A DNA stretch of 64,000 bases from Calycina herbarum (lineage: Eukaryota > Ascomycota > Leotiomycetes > Helotiales > Pezizellaceae): positions 231,355-295,354 of the forward strand of contig LLEY01000073.1 of NCBI GenBank assembly GCA_001414485.1, written 5' to 3'. The notes beneath the pieces were generated by a model. It ran no database searches and was not told where the DNA came from. It saw only the letters and a program-made list of their open reading frames with translations. The translations under genes were made by a program, and so were the position numbers. This document shows, piece by piece, positions 1-11,502 of this stretch (positions are counted from its first letter, which is position 1; every line of letters begins with the position of its first letter).

Positions 1-272
1 CTAGTTCAATTAAACTAATCACAACACAATAATATAAGTACACATTTACCAGAAAGCTTTAATTTCCCTATATTTTAGTACGAATAGTCGTCGTACCACT
101 TACTTGAAAGAACCAACCTTGTCATATAACTATCACAAGACAAAGAATTATCATGATAATTTTCGTTGCCTATATTTTATTTGTTGGCCTCCATTTCGAC
201 AACAAAATTAATTGAAAAACGAACAATGATAGCTATAACTTCACATGAAAGAAAACCTTACTAAACACCATC
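1..272. other. AT-rich intergenic, downstream of first HET gene
   Basis: No ORF or RNA signal seen. This AT-rich stretch lies 3' of the minus-strand HET gene and presumably holds its 3' UTR and terminator. I cannot locate a cleavage site. Confidence 0.5.
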
Positions 273-2161
273 CTATTGGACGACAAAAACACTATCCTCT
301 TCTAAATCCTCGCAGTACACTTCATCCACTATCTCACCATCCATGATCCCAGCCACATAAGCCACACAACAAACAGCATAAATTGGGCCCCGTTGATCAT
401 CATGAGCTTGTAATTTTGGTCTGAGAACAAAAGGTGCAGGAGCCCCAAACCAAATAGCTAAATGATCACCCTTTTCGATGAATCTAGGACCAATACCACA
501 AAATCCCGTAGCCGTGATGAAGAAGCAGGAATTTGGTAAGTGGTTCAAGAGACTCAATCGATAGTCTCGACTGCTTTCATTATCCTCATTCTCGTCATGA
601 CTAGTACCTTGCTGGTTTTCCAATATTTGTTTGTACATTTCTCCGTAAGATTCGGGTGCCGCTTCTCGTGATGCTCCGGAGTATGCTTTATTTGCGATCA
701 AAGTCCTCCAGAGTGGTTCTTTTGTCTTGAAACTAGTCAAATATGGTCGATTCTCTGAATTGGACGCTGCAAGTCCACAAGCTCTTTCTGCCAGAGCTTC
801 AACTTGGTGGAGCTGAGTCAGGCATTTCACACCCTCGTCGAATACAATCATGTCGACAACAACATCGATAGGTAAACCTCGAATACAGAGCGTTCGTAGG
901 TCTGAGTCAACTCGCCCGTTTACTGCGTCACTACCAGGCCCGGAAGCTCCAATCCCAGGCGGATGGAAACTAATTGGACTAAGGAGTGACTTGCTTCCGA
1001 GTTTTGGAACCCAAGATGGGAAGGAAAGCTCCGAAGGAGTTGGTCCTGCAAGTTCCATCCTAGAAAGCAAAAAAGCCCCTTTACCCTTTTGAAAGATATG
1101 TGCCACCGCCTCGGCAAAGACTGTTCCAAGAGATCTGTCGTAATTTACAGTAAAGAATTGCCTGTCTTCCTCGCTTAACATTCCTAGCAAGCCATATATC
1201 CTGTCTCTCGGCTCTGTCGCATTTGCGGAAACGGTATTAAGTAGCAAGTCTCGTAACTCCTCGCTTCCTTTGGTAGTCACACCCACACGGAGATTGTTGA
1301 AAAGATCAATTTTGATGGCTGCAAGACGAACACCTTCAGGCTCACTTTTTTTATCCGCATTCCCTCCCTCATCTTCAAACAATACCATCCCCATTTTCGA
1401 AAACTCCTTCATAGCCACCCTCTGCCATACTCCGAACAACGTATTCCAATTCGTCCAAGTATGTCCACAGCCAACGAGGGGATCTTGATTGGCGAGGACT
1501 AGTTCTTGAATCGTCCACAGGCGAGTGAACCTATAATGAGGATCACGGAGTCAGTTTACTTCTTTGAGAAGTTTTTGAGAGTTTTGGGGTATGTATCCGG
1601 AGTAAGGAAGCCTTACTCCTAAAACGACGACTAGAAAAGGAAAATATTCCCGGAGAATCTCACACACCATTTTCGTTCAACAAGCTCTAAGTAAAAAGAG
1701 AAAAGCTTTTGGGATATTTCCTCAGCAATAACCTTGTCGTGAAGAACTTGGGACATCAACCTGAATGCCTCAACGCTGGTCTCTGAAGACTCTCCGAGCC
1801 ATATCAATACCGGCTTTGCACTTGCATAAATCCCACCCATCATAGCAACCTGGCTATTTCGTTCACTGGTATCCTTCTGATTAATACACAAAGCGTCGAT
1901 CCATATTCTTCGAGGCTTGTCTGGTAGTCGAAGGTACCGAAGAGCAATGGCGAGGTTTCGAGTGACTGGGAAAGTGATTCCGTTGAATATTATGGTTTCT
2001 TGAATTGATGCATCTCCCCAGACGTAAGATAAGGCTTCAAACTCGGGGTTCTCTGATAAGGAAATGGTTTCGGTTGAGCATTGAATTTCAGGACCAGTTT
2101 TCAGGGGTTGGAGAATGAGCTGTCTGATTTCCTTCTTTGCGGGATCCAAAGAAAGGTACAT
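273..2161 (-). CDS. HET-domain (heterokaryon incompatibility) protein
   Basis: Two exons: 2161-1668 and 1530-273. The 137-bp intron has a GTGTGT donor and a TTATAG acceptor, and the join restores ERKWFTRLW, the usual HET-domain core. The spliced product is 583 aa. HET-domain hallmarks are visible: FEALSYVWGD near the N-terminus, RIWIDALCINQ, VLIWLGE, and WTIQELVLA after the intron. The family mediates allorecognition and cell death after hyphal fusion between unlike individuals, and many members have no assigned partner. The C-terminal 350 residues show no domain I recognise. The gene is co-oriented with the neighbouring SDR and the second HET gene. No internal stop or frameshift is seen, so it appears intact. 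Confidence 0.88.
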
Positions 2162-2322
2162 TTTATGGACTCATCACGAGTAATGGTGATTAAGGATGAA
2201 ATATGAGGTTTTCAGATACGTGCCATCGGTATTTGGTGAGCTGCAGGTGGTACTAAATACCCCGCTTTGCCAAATACCGCCCCCACGATGCTTGCCTATC
2301 TCGACAATGCTCCTCACCATCT

Positions 2323-3255
2323 TCATCCTATCTTCACCCCACCACCAGATGCTGAAACAACTGTACCAGTAATCCACCGTGCATCTCTACTACACAACAT
2401 ACCAACTACATCCGCAACATCCTCGGGCTGACCGAAGCGAGGAGACGACTGAAGCGGGATAAATTCATTCTTGAAACTCTCTAGTACGTCTGGGGGACAC
2501 ATCATAATCGAATCAGTTTGAGTCAAGCCGACAGTCACAGAATTCGCAGTTGTGCCAGCCATAAACGAGAACTGAAAAGTTTAGTCAGTCAGGTAATTTT
2601 TGAAGCCAAATTCAAGAAAAGCCCTCACCTCCTCCTCCTTCCCACCAAAAGCTTGCGACCAAGTCCGACAGAGCGACTCCCCAGCCGACTTCCCCGCCGA
2701 ATACATCAATTGGTGAGACCAAGGTTGTCGTGTCCTAATAGAAGAGATGTATATAATTCTCCCTTCAGGTTGGAACATCTTCCTCTTCACAAACTCCTCA
2801 ACGATCAATACAGGTGTTTGAATATTACTTATCAGACTCTCCTGTATTCCCTCAACCGTCAACTCCCCGAGAACAGTATCCCGTGAGTCAGCTGCGTTAT
2901 TGACGAAGATGTCGACCTTGCTGGAAAAATGTTCGACGAGAGTTTCTGCAATTGTTTGAGCACATGTGGGGGAAAGGATATTGGCGCTGATTCCACAGAT
3001 TGTGATATTGTGTTTTTGAAGAGTTTCTTGGAATAAGGTCTTGATTTCCTGGTTTAGGGAATTTATCAATTCAATGTTTTCGCTGCTGGAGCATGTCCCA
3101 AGTATTGAGCATCCTCTTGATGCGAGATTCAACGCAATGGCTCGTCCGATGCCGCGTGAAGCTCCTGTGATGACTGCGACTTTGCCGGCGAGATCTTGCT
3201 CTCGAACGCGTGAGGAATTCATGGTTGATGTGAATCGGTTAGTACTTTGTTCCAT
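2323..3255 (-). CDS. Short-chain dehydrogenase/reductase (SDR)
   Basis: Two exons: 3255-2629 and 2571-2323, with a 57-bp intron (GTGAGG..TTTCAG) joined in phase as GGKEEE/FSFMAG. The product is 291 aa, a normal classical-SDR length. The nucleotide-binding TGASRGIG lies at residues 30-37, NNAA at 119-122, the serine of YISS at about 171 and the catalytic YSAGK (Tyr185, Lys189). This is a complete NAD(P)(H) Rossmann oxidoreductase. The sequence does not fix the substrate. A second Met at codon 12 could be the true start. The C-terminus (RFGQPEDVADVV, ITGTVVSASGGG) is typical of the FabG-like branch. The gene sits between two HET genes on the same strand, with about 160 bp to the first and 290 bp to the second; a functional link is only a guess. 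Confidence 0.9.
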
Positions 3256-3542
3256 GCAATCTGTTGAAATGGCGATGTACTCTTAATGAGGGGGGTCGGG
3301 ATGACCTTCCCGATGGCACTTTGGTTGCGCGTTGGCGCCACTTATGCAACCACTATAAGACTTTTGTATCTATTCCCTCCGAGAGTCTGAGAGCTACTTT
3401 TAATAGTATTTGAGGTTGCCTTTTTCAAACAATTACTACAGAGTTCCTTTGAACCTCCTCGATTGAAGACCCGAGATTATTTACAGCAAGTATGTCCGCA
3501 GTATTCAAATTTCAGAGATCAATAACCAAAAATCACTTGAAT

Positions 3543-5874
3543 TCAAATAATAGTAACTATCCACTTCTTATCCTCCTCCCATGCTTCAAGAGAACTACCC
3601 TCCCTATTCTCAGCCGTAGCCCTAAAGATACCCACCCGTTTAAACTCCTCAGACCCATCCTCACACGTCCTCCCAGTCTTCTCCAAAAGAAGGCCTCTGG
3701 GAACTGGTAATCTTCCTTCTTTCACTTTACACTTAGCAGCAAGCAGAGCCCAGTACTTGCCTTTATCCTCATTCAGATTCTCAGAGCTGTCAACATCAAT
3801 CCGTCCAGTCGCTACCATTTTCCCGCCAAAGTTGAGTGCCCATGGACGCTGTGTTGAGATTAATTTGGAGCCAATGTATGCAGTTTCCATCTCAATCACT
3901 GTCCCGCGAATTTTGATATGTCCACCGGTCACAGCTCCAAGAGGATCCAGATCATCAACACTCGTCTCCGCCTCCAGAATCTCGCAATAAATCTCACAGC
4001 TTTCATCGACGCAAAATCTCCAAGTAGGCCAGGAAACATGACCATCAAGACTCGCCCAAGACCAGCTCGGCGCACGATAATCTCGGGGTTTGAGACCAAT
4101 ATTAACCGGTTGCCAGAATAAATCATGTAGTAAGTTTTCGCGCCATAGACCAGCTAGGTATGTTGCTTCCGTACCGAGTTTCTTCGGAATCTGTCTCGCC
4201 ATTCCTGATATCGCCGGGAGTTTATCTTTCTCGTAGGTGAGTGATCGACGGGAGTAATGCGAACAAATGGTGTGCCAATGATCAAAAGGTGTTCGACGAT
4301 GATAAAAGGAACCGGTGCTAGTTCGACTGACGGGGTCTACGTCTTCTTCATTGTTGTCACGGATGCTTGCAACCCAGTCGGGGCGATGTTTGTACAGTGA
4401 TGTATCTTCGAGCCTTTCAAGGGTTCTGCAATCCAAGAACATCTTCCCCTCCCCGAAGATGAGTGCTCGTCTTGCTAGACGTTCTTCTTGGAATGTCCAT
4501 CCGCGGCCAACTGCGAAAAATCTCGGAGTCAGTATTGCAATTTCTAGAAGTATGTTTGAGGAATATTAGGAGGAAACGAGGTTGTCTTAGGAGGAAATAG
4601 TGTCTCAACCCTCCTAAAACGACCCGAAAGAGGAAAATAGAACTCGGAGAACACCCACTCCATCTCCATTGTCTTAATTCTGCCATCTTGTCGGTTCCCC
4701 AGTGTTGTCGGTACCTGAGGGAAAATGCACCTTCGATGGATCCGGATGAAGGATCGTTGAGCTTGAGGGGCACCGAGCAATGAGGTCGTGTCTTTCGCTG
4801 TAGAAACCCGTCGTGACAAGAGTCGCTGGACGCTGCAATAACCGTGAGATAGGCAGTACTAAAAATCTCCGCCATCCTACTTGACTCGAATTTCCAATCC
4901 TCAGCGTTGTCTTGGATGATACAGAGTGAATCGATCCAAATATATCGAATACCCAAAAGTCTAGCCGTTTGCACCGCGTCTTTGAAAGTTTGGGGCATGG
5001 AATCGATTTTGATGCCGGAAAGTCTCGAAGATAATGTTTCTTTGGTGGTAGTAAGGAGATCTCGGAGATCCTCAGGAGCGCCCCAGCAGTAAGATAGAGC
5101 CATGTATTTTGGTTTGCTTCCAGTGTTGGAAAATGTCTTGTCGGAGAGGATCAATCGAAGTCCTTTCCCACAGTCAGAGGCTCCCACATCGAGCAGACGA
5201 GTGGGGAGGTAATCGAGTTGTACATCCTTCAAACATTTCTCATGATTCTCATCACAATCTCGTATCCATTTTTGAATCTGTTCGATGTTGCTGTCTGAAA
5301 GAGGTAAAGTCTGCAAAGGCCGCCTCAGAATCCTCAGAGCTGTGGAAATCGGATCATTTTCCGTCCCAAACAATTCGAACGCAACATCGACTGGAGTTGA
5401 CTCTGCTCGTCCTGGACTTTGGAGATCAGATGAGAGCGCGGCTGTCGCTCGGAAAAGTAGCAAATGGATATCCCACGTCCTAGAATTTCCCTCGCCAACT
5501 GCCCATGTTGATGCGTCTTTGTGGTACTCAAGCTTCTTGATAACAATTTTCACACCCACTGAACCCGTAGAGTCGAGATCAAGAGCCTTGTCTTGAATTT
5601 TCAATTCAGAACGAGCTACCCTTTCAAGACCATCGACAAGCATACCGCAAAAAGAACAAGCACCACACAACCCCAACGAACCACCCCAACTCTTAACAAT
5701 CAAATTTCCACGTGAGGCATCTCGCGCTGAGAAGTTGAAATCGCAATCTAAACGAACTTCGATGGTCCTCTCGAGCAGACGCTTGCCGCGACGCAAACTT
5801 TGGGGGCCCAGGTTTAGGACATCTGCATCACTGAGTGCTAGAACGACAGCGCTGGCTGAACAAATATCGGACAT
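3543..5874 (-). CDS. HET-domain protein, large form
   Basis: Two exons: 5874-4659 and 4510-3543. The intron is 148 bp (GTGGGT donor, TTCGCAG acceptor) and the product is 727 aa. The join gives RWIGRGWTFQEERLARR, the conserved end of HET domains. The order is an N-terminal region of about 210 residues with a Cys cluster (CGACSFCG), then KYMALSYCWG, YIWIDSLCIIQD and the TFQE motif, then a C-terminal half with APSWSWASLDG, a motif common in this architecture. Role: candidate allorecognition or programmed cell death factor. It differs from the first HET gene in the extra N-terminal region and the longer C-terminus, so the two are not recent tandem duplicates. It appears intact. Confidence 0.88.
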
Positions 5875-6558
5875 GGAAAATATTTATCATGAATATATAT
5901 TTAACAATATAGAAACCATCACGGAAGCACTCGCTGCGATAAGATATTGTTGAAGTGTTTAAGTGGAGTTGATCAGCTGAAGTTCCGAGTTTAGGCACCT
6001 TCATTAGGTAAGCCCCTTTACGCTTCACCGAATTGCCCCAATTCCTTTCTCACCAGGTCAACTTCACAATTTACAATACGTTAAAGTTTGGTCATTGTCT
6101 AGAACCAAAAGAACAATCTAAAATATTTTACTTGTATTATGACGGAACGTTGAGACGAGATCGAGATGTACCTAGGCAGTGAAAGTAGAACAGCAAAGTT
6201 TTCTTTTACTTGAAGGACATGGGCATCAAGTTCTTGGCTTCAGGTACTTAGGGGATAATGAGAACATTTCATCGAGAAGGTAAGACAACATAAAACTATG
6301 AGTAAGACAGTTGGTACTTCCAAACTACGGGTTAGTGGCCAAAGCGAAATCCACTTTTAGAACAGTATCAAGAAGAGCGGCTGAGGGCTTAGACTGTAAT
6401 TGCAAATCGCTACTTCGAGAGCGCACTCGCTAGAGAGCGACCATTGAATCGGAAAATGACACGCTGAGGATCTTCAGGGCTGATTTGGGGAGGCCCCATA
6501 TCATAAGGAGATGCGAGGAAACCCATCATTCATATACAATATTTGATTCATTTACATA
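5875..6558. other. Intergenic between HET gene 5' end and cyclophilin 3' end
   Basis: About 680 bp without a convincing ORF. It should hold the promoter of the large HET gene (minus strand) and the 3' UTR of the cyclophilin gene. No repeats stand out. Confidence 0.5.
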
Positions 6559-7612
6559 TCAAGCCATGCTTTTTTCTGTAAACCGTCTTCCCCTTCTGTT
6601 ATTCATACGCATATACCCGGCAACACAACCCAAGATAACAGCCAAGAAAAATGCCTTTTGCAAGAGACTGAAGCCCTCAGTGGAAACATCATCAGTGATG
6701 GGAGATCCAACAACAGGAATGCTAGTGGCGGTAGCTGCAGGTGCGGCAGCAGACGAAGCAGCTGGCTTTTCGTCGTCTTCTGATTGCCCGGGCATAAATT
6801 CGGCGTGCCCGTATTCATCTGTTCACGAGACAGACGAATCAGTGAGTCCAACCAAAAATAAGGCGTATTGCACAGAGAGTGCTTTACAGTTCCACGTGGA
6901 TACCTTCTTCTGGTACTTCGAGCTCTCCGCTCTTTGTAATGGTGATCTTCTTGACAGGCTTATCTCCTGGTCCTTTTGGAACCAACTCGATCTTCTGGAC
7001 AATCTCGTAGCCCTCGAGGACTTCGCCAAAGACAACGTGTCTGCCGTTAAGGTGGCTAGAAGAGTGTTAGCTATTGAAAAACAAGTGATCCGGAGCGAGT
7101 CGAATTACCTTGGGGTAGAGGTGGTGATGAAGAATTGGGATCCGTTGGTGTCTTGACCGGCGTTGGCCATGCTGAGAAGGCCAGTCTTGGAGTGCTTCAA
7201 CTTGAAGTTCTCATCTGGGAATTTGTCTCCATAGACTATTACAGATCAGTTTCTTACTCTTAATTCAAGCTCGCAGATACATACTTGACTTTCCTCCAGT
7301 GCCGTCGCCCTTGGTGAAGTCGCCTCCTTGGATCATGAAGTTCTGGATAACACGGTGGAAAGAAGACCCCTCATATCCGAATCCCTTCTCTCCAGTTGCG
7401 AGAGCACGGAAGTTCTCAGTGGTCTTTGGGACGGTCTTGCCGTAGAGACCCATGACAATGCGACCCATTGGCTCATCGCCGTGGGAGACATCGAAGTAGA
7501 CCTTGTGGGTGATCTTGGGGCCCTTGGTAGCTTGAGCTGTCTGGGCGAAGAAGAGGAAGGTGACGGTGAGAATCAGCAAGGCTGAGACCACAAGGCGCTG
7601 CATTGTGAACAT
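6559..7612 (-). CDS. ER cyclophilin (peptidyl-prolyl isomerase B type) with optional C-terminal membrane anchor
   Basis: The start gives MFTMQRLVV and a hydrophobic signal peptide of about 28 residues, followed by the cyclophilin fold ([26 protein letters not shown]). Exons are 7612-7285, 7235-7109 and 7055-6904, then either 6818-6559 or read-through. If the last intron (6903-6819, GTATCC..AACAG, 85 bp) is spliced, the protein is 288 aa. It then carries an Ala/Pro-rich linker, a membrane segment near [15 protein letters not shown] and a short basic tail. If the intron is retained, translation stops at 6884, giving 208 aa ending GIHVEL, a plausible HDEL-like retrieval signal. Both forms are in frame. 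The protein catalyses proline isomerisation during folding in the secretory pathway. It is divergently transcribed from the mitochondrial uS13 gene. The two-isoform model is inference. Confidence 0.9.
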
Positions 7613-7897
7613 GGTGGGAGATCTTGGAGATCAATTGAAGATTTGGGGATGTTTTGATAGGGTCGTTGGAGGTTTCGTGGTACCGGACCTTCGAGTTGAT
7701 CAAAGGAAGAGGGCTGGAGGGGGACAGCTTGTTATGTTTGTTTCGGAGAGGTGTCCTAGCGCCAGAGTCACGTGTCGAGATGTCCGGGGGTTGAAGCTTC
7801 AAAGGCCGAGCAGGAGAGAGAAGAATTTGGGACGACTACAACGCCCAATCCATGGAATTGTGCTGGCGATAGTTACCACTGCTCCCATACCGCCAAC
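7613..7897. promoter_or_regulatory. Shared head-to-head promoter, cyclophilin / mitochondrial uS13
   Basis: The 285 bp between the start codons of the two divergent genes must contain both 5' UTRs and promoters. No specific factor site can be assigned. Confidence 0.6.
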
Positions 7898-8421
7898 ATG
7901 GTATTGTTGAACCTGCCAATTGATACGCGACCAGCTGCTAACAGTCGCAGGTTTTCATCTTAGGGATCAATTTCCCCGAAACTCGTCTGGTCAAGGTACG
8001 CAGGCCATTGACGCTCAATTTCTAGACACCAGCCCCATTGCTAACTCTGCGCATAGAAATCCCTCGAGACTTTCTATGGAATTGGAAACCAACACTCGAC
8101 CCGGATCCTAGCAAAATTTTCCATCTTCCAACGGGCGACCGTCGGCTCGATACATCCAAAAACGATCGCTGCCATTACGGCGGAACTTTCCAATATGACC
8201 ATCGAGACGGATTTAAGAAGGAAGGTTCGAGAAAATATCGCGAGACTGAAAGATATGGGAAGTTATCGCGGAAGGCGGCATGCCATGGGTCTGCCAGTGA
8301 GAGGTCAGAGAACCAGGAGTCAAGTAGGTTTACCATGTTTTGAGGGATTGTACTGGGAAATACTAATATGTTCTAGATCTTGACGGCGAGAAAGATGAAC
8401 AGGACGGACCGAATAGGATAG
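7898..8421 (+). CDS. Mitochondrial small-subunit ribosomal protein uS13 (S13)
   Basis: Four coding exons: 7898-7900 (the ATG alone), 7951-7995, 8057-8323 and 8377-8421. The product is 119 aa. Splicing gives MVFILGINFPETRLVKK and FYGIGNQHSTRILAKF, then MTIETDLRRKVREN and YRGRRHAMGLPVRGQRTRSQ, a clear bacterial-type S13 signature; it ends with TARKMNRTDRIG. The protein binds the head of the mitochondrial 37S subunit and contacts tRNA in the P site. Introns are 50, 61 and 53 bp with good ends (GTATTG..TCGCAG with a GCTAAC branch-like site, GTACGC..GCATAG, GTAGGT..TTCTAG). The first intron follows the start codon directly. No single long ORF shows the gene because the exons are short. Confidence 0.92.
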
Positions 8422-9065
8422 TCCATGTTGCGACGGACATATGTAGAAAACGGGCGGTTGCATTATTGGCGCAGTGGGAATTATTGGGAAGTGTAAATTA
8501 CTTTTGTCGGAACGAATATCAAGATTTCTCAAAGGTCGACGGGCCATGGCATATTACAGTGTTACGACGTCTGCCGGTACCCTCAAGTTTATGGAGCTAT
8601 CGACATGTATCGTATCTCGAAAAGTTCGCTGGAAGTCGAAAACCATACCAGTTCCAGGCAACTATTATTTCAGTGAGCAAGGCCTTGATTACCTAAATAT
8701 GGTGGTTGATACAGGGTACTAGGATATCCGAAGCCGCGAGGGTGTTTATTTTATTGGACATGCTACGAGCAGATCTTGTTGCTTGCAACATCCGCAATGG
8801 CAGCAAAGTTGTGAAGCCTCGTCAACGAGTGAGGGGCAGTAGAAGCGGCAGTAGATACTTCAGGTTCGTACCTACAAATCGTTTCAATTGTTCTAAAATG
8901 TTAATACTTTGAATTGTATTACAAAGTCTACTTTCCTTATATTGTCTATCGCGAGGGTGAGCCAGTTCTCACGCATTTCCAAGTCATTTGTTTTGTTTTG
9001 ACAATCTTCTTATTATAGTTTCTAATAACATTATTTCGTACCTCAAGTGAGGATACTTTGTGCCA
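8422..9065. other. Intergenic, uS13 3' side / Zn2Cys6 gene 3' side
   Basis: Convergent 3' region. Short overlapping ORFs have no recognisable content. Around 8838-8860 it contains a tip-like sequence (AGCGGCAGTAGATACTT) resembling the end of the MITE-like element at 15.2 kb. Confidence 0.5.
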
Positions 9066-11502
9066 TCAGTGGCGTTCAAGCTTTCGTCCACACCATTCGG
9101 GGCTCGCGGAGACCATTCTAATTCTCTTCTTCCCCGCTCCTGCTTCATCTGGTTGATTGTTCCAATTATCTAGGTTGAGACCATCAACCCAAATATGTGG
9201 GATAACGAGTCGTAGTCGTCCGATATTGTTTGGGAGAATTTCCCATACTGGTTACCCAAACCGTACTCCGACGCCCAACGCCCAATATTTCCATTCTCCT
9301 AGTAACTGTCCTAGTTACCAATTCAATATTACAGGAGCAAGTAATATTGTCTGTCCATCAACCGTGGTCGAGCATTGTACCGTCACCCTCCCAGTTCGGC
9401 AGTCTTTGGCGACCATTTCGAATTGCGATTTCCATGATGTGCCAGACATACACACTCTCTCCTGTTCCATCATAAACCATTCAGCAACCATGGCCGTCAA
9501 CCCGCTTTCCCAACACTCTTCTCGTCGTGGATATTGCCGCATGAGTCTGATTGCTTCTCGACGGACGGTCATGTCTTCTCCTTCCACCGCGGCTTCAAAG
9601 AGACAGCCTAGGAAACTATTTCTTGGGGTCAGTTACGTCTGTGAAATAGTGCTTCGAGAATCTGACTTACCTATCGTCCATGGAAAAGAGCGCTCTCGGG
9701 TCATGCTCCCCATCACCTAAGGCTTGTAAACTCTCTAGTACCTGCCGTGCTATATCAACAATCGGTTTCGAGTTGATCGGTAACGCGGGATCTATCGCAG
9801 GTTCGGGGTATGTGAATTTCGATCGAAGGTATTTCATTTCTAAAATACAGGCGCCTTGGAAATCAATACTCGTCGTTGTTTGTCCTTTACTTCGTATGAA
9901 GAGAGGTAAGAATGCCTGGTGCCACCGCTCTATATCCCGGGCGTGCTCTGTGATGTGGTTGTTGATGGTTGCGAGTAAATGACGGGGTGCGTTCGATTTC
10001 AGGTATCGGCTCCAGAGGAATATGATGGGACTGTCTTCGTTCGAACCGTCTTCGAAGCCATAAGCTGCTCGCCAACGGACAGTACGACGCTCGAGAATAT
10101 CCCAGTAAAACCGAGCGACTATTATCGAATGGAACTCTGGCTCCATGGTTTCCAGAAATTCCTCGTCCATATGGCTTTCCGGGGGATAATCTTCAAGGGG
10201 TGCTGATGGTCTCAGACGCTTATACCATCCCGCTTGTATCCTCGCAAACATATCAATGAGATCCAGGTCTACCATCGAAGAAAGTCTCTCCACCGATGGA
10301 AGCTTGGAACCATGCCGTTGTTTGAGAAATCGTGTAAGGAGTTGTATTCCCATCTCAGACTGTCGCATTCCAGCGCCACCTGAACACCAGAACTCGAAGC
10401 AGAGTGTGAAGCTGCAAGATATCAGGGCATTGCGTAGGTTGTACTCGCTCTCTTCTCCACCTAAATCGAGTTGACGCATCAAATGCAAGGACTTGGCATA
10501 CTGCGTCACCGCATAGTCGTCATCAGCTCTTGCGACAGCCTCCCTTTCCTGGCTTCGTTGTCCGAACATGGAACCTCGCATTTTGAAGATTGTGGCTCTG
10601 TGGATAGCACCTAGAGCTACGACGGCGTGTCGTGCGTATTGCTCTTTTTGACATGCTTGAAGCATAAAGTCGCCCCAGACTTCGGATTCGAAAAATCCGG
10701 CTATTGAGGGTATGGTTTCTGTTCTGAAATAGTTGAAGTATCTGTACTCGGCTTCGGTTTGGAAAAGACCTCTCCATGTCATTCGCATGTGTGGACTTTC
10801 TGAAATTCGCAAATTTGTTAGTCGAGTTACTTTCTGGTGGACTTTGGGGTTCTTTTTACCTTCGGGAGAAGTTGGTGAGGATATATAGGAGGGGGACGAG
10901 GGAGATGAATCTGATGATGGACAGTATGAGGGAGAGGGTTCCTTTGATCGAGATGTGCTTCTTGCGATGAGAAGTCTCGCTGCGGGGGCTGAAGGCATTC
11001 CGGAATTTCGATCTAGTGGATAGCCCCCACAGACTATGCCTGCTTTTATACAACGGTTGCATCCTGCATGATTTCTTGCTTCGTCGCATTTTACTCGTCG
11101 GGCCCTGGGTTGATTAGTACTTGTCCAGAAGTGATGGCAGGAAGTTCGGTCATTGTTCCCCGGTGCGCCTCTCTCTTGCAGATATGATAGTTTAGGAGAA
11201 TCAGAAACTTGTAGAGACGGTTTAGGGCAAGTGAGAAATCAAACTACTGATTCTCCTAAACCATCTCGAACATTTGATTCGATTGTTCTAAACCATCTCG
11301 CACCATCTTTCGTAAGGACGGTGCCGGGGAACAGTGACTTTTGTCTCTCGAGGTGTATAACGTACTTGCCTGGAGAATATTAGTGATCAGCCGTGTTCTG
11401 ATGCTTTGGGTGTATAGATGGTTGGATGGACTTACATGTTTTACATCCACTCCGAACTTTGGGAGCTGAAGATCTCTTCTTGAACTTTTTAACTTCTGTC
11501 AT
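9066..11502 (-). CDS. Zn2Cys6 (fungal zinc cluster) transcription factor
   Basis: Modelled as exons 11502-11432, 11104-9671, 9621-9452 and 9247-9066, 618 aa. Exon 1 gives MTEVKKFKKRSS..RSGCKTCK. Joined to exon 2 it completes C20-x2-C23-x6-C30-x8-C39-x2-C42-x6-C49, a perfect zinc cluster. The body is a long helical fungal-TF middle region. The last exon gives GRLRLVIPHIWVDGLNLDNW and ends GRKLERH. A nuclear sequence-specific regulator is expected. The first intron may be one 327-bp intron with a weak GTCCAT donor. Alternatively it is two introns with consensus donors (GTAAGT, GTACGT) around a 4-nt exon at 11369-11366; the protein is the same. The donor of the third intron (GTATGT at 9451) is the best fit but less certain. 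Its targets could include the nearby A-T-R cluster; this is inference. Confidence 0.87.

Noticed and set aside
8474..8722. 82-aa plus-strand ORF after uS13
   Set aside because: Overlapping ORFs in several frames, no domain; uS13 already ends at 8421.
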